A program made the position numbers and the translations under genes. Below are positions 5,693 to 11,183 of a DNA stretch of 11,183 nucleotides, in pieces. Position 1 is the stretch's first letter; every line of letters starts with the position of its first letter. The notes below the pieces were generated by a model, which was not told the origin of the DNA, did no database searches, and was given only the letters and a program-made list of their open reading frames with translations. The stretch is from the NCBI GenBank assembly GCA_029256485.1, contig JAQSXU010000107.1, forward strand, positions 1 through 11,183, written 5' to 3'. The stretch comes from Clostridiaceae bacterium (GTDB lineage Bacteria; Bacillota_A; Clostridia; Clostridiales; Clostridiaceae).

Positions 5693-7482
5693 TAAACCTT
5701 ATCCCCCTTTGGTATAACTATGCTAATTTCTGTTCCTCTACTGTCAGAATTTATAAGCATTTCACTTGACTGGCCAAAAATAAGCTTAAGGCGCAGACTT
5801 AAATTTTTTAAACCAATGCATTTATTCTCTCCATCTATCCATTCACTGTTTAAGTACTGCTGAATTTCCTTTAATCTTTCTTCGGATATTCCCTTTCCAT
5901 TATCCTTGACAACTATTTTTGCCTTTTCCCCTTCAAAAGTGACTTTTATTAATATAATGCATACAATAGCGCTTTCTTCTAAGGCGTACTTAATGGAGTT
6001 TTCTACCAGACATTGTATTGACATTTTCGGAATTTTAATGCTTAGAGCTTCTTCCTCTAATTCATATATTACCTGAAGTCTTTCCCCATATCTAGCCTTC
6101 TGAATAATCAAGTAGTTTTCTACATGCTTTATCTCCTCACCAGCAGTAACAATATCTCCTCCATTTATGCAGTATCTAAAGGTTAAAGCTAAGGCGTCTA
6201 CCATTACACTTATGTCCTCAAATCCACTTTTTAAGGCCTTTGTTGAAATAGCCTGAAGAGCATTATATAAAAAATGAGGATTTAATTCTGCCTCCAAAGC
6301 CTTTAAAATAGCATTCTTTTCTACAAGCTTCATTTTATATTGTTCATTAATAAGCTCATTAATTTTTAACACCATATCATTGAATTGCTTTGATAGTTGA
6401 GCTATTTCATCTCTACCTTTAATTTCAGTTTGAATGTTAAGCTCTCCTTTCCCAAAACGGTTCATGTTCCTTGATAACTTCTTTAATGGTTTTGTTATTG
6501 AATTTGAAATAATTATTACTATGAAAACTGAAAAAATTAGAAAAACCATGCTAATGACTAGGCTAATATTTTTATTAATTTCAGCAGCTTTACTTATTTG
6601 TCCGTAAGGAATAAACTTAACAAGTTTCCACTTGTTTTCTGAAGATATATCATACATAACTAAATACTTGTCTTTATTTACCTTAAAATAAAAATAATTA
6701 TAACTTTTATCTGAGCTTATTTGCTTAAAAAAGCTTTCAACCTCCATCTGGTTTAGCAGTTCTTTATTATCCACATAAAAAATATCATTCTGTGAATTTA
6801 AAAGCATAATATTTTCACCAGAAGAGCGTGGAATACTACTTAAAATATCATTTCTTTGTTGAAAATTGAAATACAAGCTTATTACTGCACTTGGTTCTTT
6901 ATCCTGAATATTTCTTAATACTCTATGATAGGCTATAAATGCTGTATTGTCCTTTATAACATAGCCTGTATTTGAAGGTGGAAATAAAGTTTGTATATAG
7001 GTATTGCTTGTACTATGCAGGAGTTTTGTATACCATTCTTCTTTTAAAATTTCTTTATTGAATATGGTATTAACCTTAAAGTCATTATTATCTCGAGCTA
7101 TATAATAATATTTCCCCTCTTTTATAACATATAAAAATACACCGCATATATCTGTTCTTTGATAAATCAAGTTTCTTACATAATTCTCTAAGTATACCTG
7201 CTGATTGTAATCTTCTGCGTCATGGTTAACTGCATTAATCAAACTGTTATAGTTTGCATAAGGAAAACTTACTTGATCAATGTCCGAGAAATATTTTTCA
7301 AAGTTTTTATTAACCAGCTTAAGATTACTTTCATTACTAAAAATAATATTATTGAAGGACTCCTGTTCAATAATCTTATAGGATATAAAGGTAAGAGAAA
7401 CCACTATTGTAACTATTATTAATGTGAATATTAAAATTAATTTTCTTACCAGCTTTTCACCTATTTTATCAAATGCTCTCAT
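5692..7482 (-). CDS. YesM-type sensor histidine kinase
   Basis: This is a 596-residue membrane kinase. TM1 is about residues 14-36. An extracellular sensor region of about 268 residues (37-304, Cache-like by length and position) is followed by TM2 at 305-327 and a HAMP domain at about 328-380 (ITKPLKKLSRNM and GRDEIAQLSKQFNDM). The His_kinase domain contains AELNPHFLYNALQ with phospho-acceptor His403. The ATPase domain contains ENSIKYA (Asn495), VVKDNGKGIS (526-533) and CIGLKNLSLRL, where the usual first Gly of GIGL is Ile preceded by Cys; the fold otherwise looks complete. The start is ATG 7482, with AAAGGAAG 6 bases upstream. It forms an operon with the response regulator and diverges from the SBP2-permease operon. 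It should sense an extracellular sugar, directly or through a ligand-loaded binding protein. Confidence 0.92.
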   Translation of the reverse strand: MRAFDKIGEKLVRKLILIFTLIIVTIVVSLTFISYKIIEQESFNNIIFSNESNLKLVNKNFEKYFSDIDQVSFPYANYNSLINAVNHDAEDYNQQVYLENYVRNLIYQRTDICGVFLYVIKEGKYYYIARDNNDFKVNTIFNKEILKEEWYTKLLHSTSNTYIQTLFPPSNTGYVIKDNTAFIAYHRVLRNIQDKEPSAVISLYFNFQQRNDILSSIPRSSGENIMLLNSQNDIFYVDNKELLNQMEVESFFKQISSDKSYNYFYFKVNKDKYLVMYDISSENKWKLVKFIPYGQISKAAEINKNISLVISMVFLIFSVFIVIIISNSITKPLKKLSRNMNRFGKGELNIQTEIKGRDEIAQLSKQFNDMVLKINELINEQYKMKLVEKNAILKALEAELNPHFLYNALQAISTKALKSGFEDISVMVDALALTFRYCINGGDIVTAGEEIKHVENYLIIQKARYGERLQVIYELEEEALSIKIPKMSIQCLVENSIKYALEESAIVCIILIKVTFEGEKAKIVVKDNGKGISEERLKEIQQYLNSEWIDGENKCIGLKNLSLRLKLIFGQSSEMLINSDSRGTEISIVIPKGDKV

Positions 7483-7516
7483 AAATTTCTTCCTTTCATT
7501 AAACTCTGCACCTTTT

Positions 7517-7553
7517 ATTATAAAGGACTTAAGTCAATGTGGGAATATATTCC
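7517..7553 (-). promoter_or_regulatory. Promoter of the kinase-regulator operon, with two palindromes
   Basis: On the minus strand TTCCCA (7545-7540) and TATAAT (7522-7517) are 17 bp apart, placing the start near 7510. A perfect 10-base palindrome GACTTAAGTC (7526-7535) lies in the spacer. A perfect 12-base palindrome GGAATATATTCC (7542-7553) overlaps the -35. Both are operator-like, and their binding protein is unknown. The cre-like site and the ACCCTA element of the SBP promoters are absent here, so this operon seems to be controlled differently. Confidence 0.5.
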
Positions 7554-7564
7554 TACAAACATTT

Positions 7565-7675
7565 AAGGGTAAAAAAGTGAACTAAAACTGCTTACCTTAT
7601 TACCCTATTTAGTCCACATTAATCCATTCAGTAAACAATTTCATCCTTCTATAATTAAGAATGTAAACAATAACA
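7565..7675 (+). promoter_or_regulatory. SBP2-permease operon promoter with upstream half-sites and cre-like operator
   Basis: ACCCTA (7602-7607), 4 bases, GTCCAC (7612-7617), 32 bases, TATAAT (7650-7655), 6 bases, TGTAAACAATAACA (7662-7675). A poor -35 TTCAGT (7627-7632) lies 17 bp from the -10. The 14-mer matches the cre consensus at 13 of 14 positions. Further upstream, inverted versions of the same words occur: AAGGGT (7565-7570) and GTGAAC (7577-7582). The layout suggests an activator bound just upstream of -35 and a repressor bound at the start point. SBP2 has GGAGGGG five to six bases before its ATG. Confidence 0.7.
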
Positions 7676-7697
7676 AACAAAAAAATGGAGGGGTATT

Positions 7698-9038
7698 ATG
7701 AAAAATGTAAAAAAATTAGTAGCTATAGGTTGCACTATAGCATTATCAATTGGAATAATCTCAGGCTGTTCTCAAGCACGCAGTACAAGTGCTGGGAGCA
7801 GCTCTTCAAGCACAGAAAGTAAAAATTCTAAGCCTGTTAACGTAGATATTTTTCAATTTAAGGTTGAAGCTAAGGATGCTTTAATTAAGGCAACAAAGAA
7901 ATACATGTCAGAACATAATAATGTTACTATTAATGTTGAAACTGTTGGAGGCGGCAGTGACTATAGTGCAGCCCTAAAAGCAAAATTTGCCTCTGGACAA
8001 GAACCTGCTATTTTCAACATTGGCGGTACTCAGGATGTGCTTGACTGGAAGGACAAGCTTGAAGACTTGTCAAGTCAGCCGTGGGTAAAGCAAGCTTACC
8101 AAGGTACTTTAGACTCCGTCACTGATAGCGGAAAAATATATGGCTTACCTTTTGACTATGAAGGTTATGGCATAATTTACAATAAAGCTATTTTTCAAAA
8201 GGCCGGAATCGATGCTTATAAAATAAAAAACCTTGCAGATCTCCAAACTGCAGCCGCTACTCTCGATGCCAAGAAAAAGGATTTAGGTCTTAATTCTGTT
8301 ATAGCTTTACCTGGCAAGGAAACCTGGGTACTTGGAATGCATATGGCTAATGTAGCCTTTGGCAATGAATTTAAAAGCGTTGTAGATGCATTTAATGCTA
8401 AAACTATAGATTTTAAATATGCTGATGGCCTAAAGAACATTTTAGATTTTCAAATGAAATATGCTTATAAGCCTGACAATACAAATAAATCTATCAACAG
8501 TGTAGATTATTCAACTCAAGTAGAAAAAGAATTTTCTACAGGTAAGGTTGCTATGATTCAGCAGGGTAACTGGATTTACGGTACTGTTAAAGGCATCGAC
8601 CCAGACTTAGCTAAGAACATGGGCTTACTTCCATTAACTATAGATGGAGTATCAGATGGTAAAATTCCTGTTGGAGTGCCTGAATACTGGTCAGTTAACA
8701 GCAAAAAGGATGCTGCTACAAAGGCTGCTGCAGAGGATTTCCTAAACTGGTTATATACTTCAGATGAAGGTAAAACTATGATTATTCACGATTTCAACTT
8801 TATTCCTGCCTTTAAGGGCTATGATGGAGACAATCTAAAACCTGATGATCCAATATCAGCAGATATACTAAAATACGCTAACAGCAATCAAACCATGCCT
8901 TGGGTATTTAACGGAATGCCAACCGGCTTTGCCATGAATCAATTAGGTGCTGACATGCAAAAATATATTTCTGGAGACCTTACTTGGGACAAAGTCGTTC
9001 AAAATGCTAAAAACAACTGGGCTTCAGCAAGGAAATAG
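7698..9038 (+). CDS. Extracellular solute-binding lipoprotein of the sugar ABC importer (SBP2)
   Basis: This 446-residue CUT1-type binding protein is the first gene of the importer operon. The signal peptide (residues 1-23) ends in the lipobox ISGC with Cys24. A Ser/Thr-rich linker (29-43) then tethers the folded domain to the membrane. Typical signatures are AKFASGQEPAIFNIGG (95-110), GKIYGLPFDYEGYGIIYNKA (145-164), FSTGKVAMIQQGNW (279-292, with the aromatic residue usual in sugar-binding clefts) and DFLNWLYTSDEGK (347-359). It shares the NWLYTSDxGK motif and overall plan with SBP1 but is clearly diverged, so the two are paralogs rather than a recent duplication. The start ATG 7698 has GGAGGGG just upstream. 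It delivers the substrate to the two permeases that follow. The substrate, probably an oligosaccharide, cannot be deduced. Confidence 0.93.
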   Translation: MKNVKKLVAIGCTIALSIGIISGCSQARSTSAGSSSSSTESKNSKPVNVDIFQFKVEAKDALIKATKKYMSEHNNVTINVETVGGGSDYSAALKAKFASGQEPAIFNIGGTQDVLDWKDKLEDLSSQPWVKQAYQGTLDSVTDSGKIYGLPFDYEGYGIIYNKAIFQKAGIDAYKIKNLADLQTAAATLDAKKKDLGLNSVIALPGKETWVLGMHMANVAFGNEFKSVVDAFNAKTIDFKYADGLKNILDFQMKYAYKPDNTNKSINSVDYSTQVEKEFSTGKVAMIQQGNWIYGTVKGIDPDLAKNMGLLPLTIDGVSDGKIPVGVPEYWSVNSKKDAATKAAAEDFLNWLYTSDEGKTMIIHDFNFIPAFKGYDGDNLKPDDPISADILKYANSNQTMPWVFNGMPTGFAMNQLGADMQKYISGDLTWDKVVQNAKNNWASARK

Positions 9039-9046
9039 TTTTTATT

Positions 9047-9079
9047 ATCCTGGAGGTGGCAGTGCCCCTCTGGGATTTT
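9047..9079 (+). terminator. Strong hairpin between SBP2 and the permeases (attenuator or 3-prime stabiliser)
   Basis: ATCCTGGAGG (9047-9056) pairs with CCTCTGGGAT (9067-9076, two G-U pairs). After a single bulged T, GGC (9058-9060) pairs with GCC (9064-9066) around the triloop AGT. A short TTTT run (9076-9079) follows. This gives a 13-bp stem eight bases after the SBP2 stop. Because the permeases follow without another visible promoter, it is probably a partial terminator or RNA-stabilising hairpin that makes binding protein in excess of permease. Confidence 0.65.
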
Positions 9080-9110
9080 CATAAAATAAATAAGAAGAGG
9101 AGCGCTACAT

Positions 9111-9974
9111 GTGAAAAAAAATTATTTATCCTTCTGGCTCTTTGTAGGGCCAGTATTTTTAGCCTTCACTCTGGTTCAGCTTATCCCCTTGCTAACAGGT
9201 ATTTATTATTCCTTTACTGACTGGAATGGTATTAAAAGCGGAATCCACTGGATTGGTCTTAAAAACTATTCTTCTATATTTAAGGACCAAACCTTTATAG
9301 ATGCTTTTATTTTTACATTAAAATATACTTTATTAGCTGTAATAGTTTTAAATGTGCTTGGTTTTGGCCTAGCTTTATTAGTTACTAGAGAAAGTAAATT
9401 AAATAACATATTTAGAACCATATTTTTTTTGCCAAACTTAATTGGTGGCCTAATTTTAGGCTTTATATGGCAATTTATTTTTACTGTCGCCTTTAACGAT
9501 ATAGGTAAAGCTTTGAATATTAATTGGCTAATGGGCTGGTTATCCGACAGTAAAACAGGCTTCTTTGGACTTATTATATTAACGGCATGGCAAATGTCGG
9601 GATATTTGATGATTATATATATTGCTGCACTTCAAAACATTCCTCAAGAATTAATTGAAGCTGCTCAAATCGATGGTGCAAACTCCTGGCAGAGGATTAA
9701 AAATATAATTATGCCAATGGTGAGACCTGCCTTTACAGTTAGTTTATTTTTAACCCTTTCAAATTCCTTTAAGCTTTATGATCAAAACTTATCCTTAACT
9801 GCAGGAGGCCCAGGTAACTCAACAGCTATGCTGGCTATGAACATATATAATACTGCTTTTAACTTTAACAAGATGGGTGAAGCTCAGGCTAAAGCAGTTA
9901 TATTCTTTCTTATAGTTGGTGCAATCACAATTACACAGGTTTATTTTTCAAAGAAAGGCGAGGTAGAAGCTTAA
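9111..9974 (+). CDS. Sugar ABC transporter permease, MalF/LplB type
   Basis: This 287-residue inner membrane protein has about six transmembrane helices (first at residues 8-30, then roughly 64-92, 103-125, 150-172, 205-222 and 260-280). The start region FVGPVFLAFTLVQLIPLLTGIYYSFTDW is typical of CUT1 first permeases, here cut after 'LVQ' only by helix end. The cytoplasmic EAA loop reads EAAQIDGANSWQRIKNIIMP (183-202) and docks on the ATPase. The start is GTG at 9111: the ATG two bases earlier is followed at once by a stop, and GAGGAG lies 9 bases upstream of the GTG. The stop overlaps the next permease start in TAATG, so the two are translationally coupled and form a heterodimer. Confidence 0.93.
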   Translation: MKKNYLSFWLFVGPVFLAFTLVQLIPLLTGIYYSFTDWNGIKSGIHWIGLKNYSSIFKDQTFIDAFIFTLKYTLLAVIVLNVLGFGLALLVTRESKLNNIFRTIFFLPNLIGGLILGFIWQFIFTVAFNDIGKALNINWLMGWLSDSKTGFFGLIILTAWQMSGYLMIIYIAALQNIPQELIEAAQIDGANSWQRIKNIIMPMVRPAFTVSLFLTLSNSFKLYDQNLSLTAGGPGNSTAMLAMNIYNTAFNFNKMGEAQAKAVIFFLIVGAITITQVYFSKKGEVEA

Positions 9975-10801
9975 TGAAAAAAAAGAAGATAAAGATAGAA
10001 AAACTATTAACTCTATGCATAAGCTTTATTCTAGCCATAATATTTTTATCACCCTTTTATATTATACTTTCCAATGCCTTTAAAACAAAAAAAGAATTAT
10101 TTTCAAATACCTTATCCTTACCTCAAAGCTTAATGCTTACTAATTTTAAAGAGGCCTACAAGGACTTAAACTTTTTATCAGCTATTGCAAATTCTCTTAT
10201 TATTACAATCGCAAGTGTAACTGTAATTGTAATCTTTTCCTCTATGGCTGCCTGGATGCTTGAACGTACAAAAAGCAGAATAAGCTCATTTATCCTTTTC
10301 CTTTTCATTTCAGCAATGCTTATTCCCTTTCAAGCAGTTATGCTTCCTTTAGTAAAGCTAATGGGCAATCTCAAGCTTTTAAATATGTATGGGCTTGTTT
10401 TTATGTATTTAGGATTTGGTACCTCGCTTTCTGTGTTCCTTTTTCATGGCTTTGTTAAAAGTATTCCTAAAGAGCTTGATGAAGCTGCAATTATAGATGG
10501 CTGCAGCAAATCAAAAACCTTTTGGTTAATAATTTTCCCTTTGCTTAAACCAATTACAATTACAGTTGCAATACTTAATACCGTATGGATCTGGAATGAC
10601 TATCTCCTTCCCTCTCTGGTAATTAACAAGCCAGCTACTCAAACCATACCTTTAAAAACCTTCCTCTTCTTTGGGGAATACACAAAGCAGTGGAACTTAG
10701 CCATGGCTGGGCTAATACTTGATGTTATTCCAGTAATAATATTTTATTTCTTAGCTCAAAAGCATATTATTAAGTCTATTACTTCAGGAAGTATAAAATA
10801 G
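9974..10801 (+). CDS. Sugar ABC transporter permease, MalG/LplC type
   Basis: This 275-residue second permease of the importer has the typical N-terminus with one helix (about residues 11-32) and NAFKTKKELFSN after it. Helices follow at roughly 68-92, 104-126, 138-160, 185-205 and 243-262. The EAA loop DEAAIIDGCSKSKTFWLIIF (169-188) is followed by PLLKP. The start ATG 9974 shares its A with the previous stop TAA; GAGG lies about 10 bases upstream. No ATPase gene follows. The operon ends here and the next sequence is a convergent gene remnant, so energy coupling must come from an ATPase encoded elsewhere. The gene is intact. Confidence 0.93.
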   Translation: MKKKKIKIEKLLTLCISFILAIIFLSPFYIILSNAFKTKKELFSNTLSLPQSLMLTNFKEAYKDLNFLSAIANSLIITIASVTVIVIFSSMAAWMLERTKSRISSFILFLFISAMLIPFQAVMLPLVKLMGNLKLLNMYGLVFMYLGFGTSLSVFLFHGFVKSIPKELDEAAIIDGCSKSKTFWLIIFPLLKPITITVAILNTVWIWNDYLLPSLVINKPATQTIPLKTFLFFGEYTKQWNLAMAGLILDVIPVIIFYFLAQKHIIKSITSGSIK

Positions 10802-10878
10802 GGTCTTTTATCAATCCATGTTAAATTTTTTAATCTACACAATATTAATGTCCCCTTAACTTGTTGAACCTTAACATG

Positions 10879-10915
10879 AAAGTATGCCTCCTGTCCATTA
10901 GCAGAAGGCATCTTT
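10879..10915. terminator. Bidirectional hairpin after the permease operon
   Basis: AAAG (10879-10882), a bulged T and ATGCCT (10884-10889) pair with AGGCAT (10906-10911) and CTTT (10912-10915). After one mismatch, CTG and CAG extend the stem. A CTTT run exists on both sides (CTTTAC to the right on the plus strand, ACTTTC to the left on the minus strand), fitting a shared terminator between convergent units. The T runs are short, and a stronger T tract (10928-10934) lies 12 bases further on. Confidence 0.5.
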
Positions 10916-11183
10916 ACACTAATCCAATTTTTTTAATTTCTCTTGTATACAACTTTAACCACGCTCGCTCTTCATCAGTTATAACCATGTAATATCTTTG
11001 GGTTGTAATAATCTAAAAGCTCTTTATAGGAAGATGCCTCTGCATGATGAAACTCATCAACAATTATAAAATCATAAAAGTCAGCAGTCTTTTTTTATCT
11101 TCTTCCAGGTTTCCGTTGAATATATTAAATTCATCATTATTCCAATAGCCTTCAAAGGTGGCTTCAAACTTTTTAATAATATC
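10914..11183 (-). pseudogene. Remnant of a PLD-nuclease/DEAD-box helicase-type gene
   Basis: Three pieces lie in shifted frames on the minus strand. From the right edge, FEATFEGYWNNDEFNIF resembles the end of a phospholipase-D-like nuclease domain and runs to a stop at 11066-11064. A second frame then gives IIVDEFHHAEASSYKELL and LDYYNPKIL, the Walker B/motif II region (DEFH) of superfamily 2 helicases of the DUF3427-associated type. It stops at 10977-10975, where the family would continue with LTATP. A third piece, DEERAWLKLYTREIKKIGLV, ends at 10914. The helicase core between and after these pieces is missing, so the gene is dead through deletions and frameshifts. The start lies outside the window. 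Confidence 0.7.

Noticed and set aside
7222..7422. Plus-strand frame inside the kinase gene
   Set aside because: Antisense shadow of the kinase sensor domain; no start signals.
8216..8440. Minus-strand frame inside SBP2
   Set aside because: It lies wholly antisense to a well-supported gene, has a composition typical of a shadow frame and has no ribosome binding site.
10817..10878. Inverted repeat CATGTTAA/TTAACATG with a 46-base loop after the permease operon
   Set aside because: The arms are only 8 bases, AT-rich and far apart; the hairpin at 10879-10915 explains termination better.
1..11183. CRISPR arrays, tRNA or rRNA genes, riboswitches, retrons
   Set aside because: Read through on both strands: no regularly spaced repeats, no cloverleaf-type arms with CCA ends, and no recognisable riboswitch core or reverse transcriptase motif.

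Overview
The window is AT-rich and compactly organised, with Gram-positive Shine-Dalgarno sequences (GGAGG-type), lipoproteins carrying L-x-G-C lipoboxes, a YesM/YesN-type two-component system and an IS3-family end. This points to a Firmicute close to Clostridium; the species cannot be named from the sequence.

Layout. The left edge (1-318) is one end of an IS3-family element carrying the start of its transposase. It abuts a degraded stretch (319-694) with short fragments of broken reading frames. A tRNA-dihydrouridine synthase gene follows (695-1636, minus strand). Positions 1705-2694 form a second decay zone whose main content is a badly eroded acyltransferase-3 family membrane protein gene (2052-2520). 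At the right edge (10914-11183) lies a third remnant, pieces of a PLD/DEAD-box helicase-type gene.

Between the decayed flanks sits an intact 8.1-kb carbohydrate uptake and sensing locus (2695-10801). On the minus strand are a YesM-type sensor histidine kinase (5692-7482), a YesN/AraC-type response regulator (4079-5692, overlapping by one base) and an extracellular solute-binding lipoprotein (SBP1, 2695-3972). Divergently, on the plus strand, are a second solute-binding lipoprotein (SBP2, 7698-9038) and two CUT1-type permeases (9111-9974 and 9974-10801). No ATPase is present, as is common for CUT1 importers that borrow a shared MsmX/UgpC-type ATPase.

How the parts work together (inference). 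The kinase, perhaps with SBP1 as ligand presenter, senses an oligosaccharide and phosphorylates the regulator, which switches on both binding-protein promoters. Strong support comes from the DNA. The promoters of SBP1 and SBP2, on opposite strands and 3.6 kb apart, share one grammar with identical spacing: ACCCTA-N4-GTYCAC-N32-TATAAT-N6-TGTAAACAATWACA. The upstream pair of half-sites is a good candidate for the response-regulator site. The downstream 14-mer is one mismatch from the CcpA cre consensus and lies where it would block transcription starts. The window therefore encodes a compact induction plus catabolite-repression circuit of the three-component (SBP-kinase-regulator) type. The sugar itself cannot be read from the sequence.
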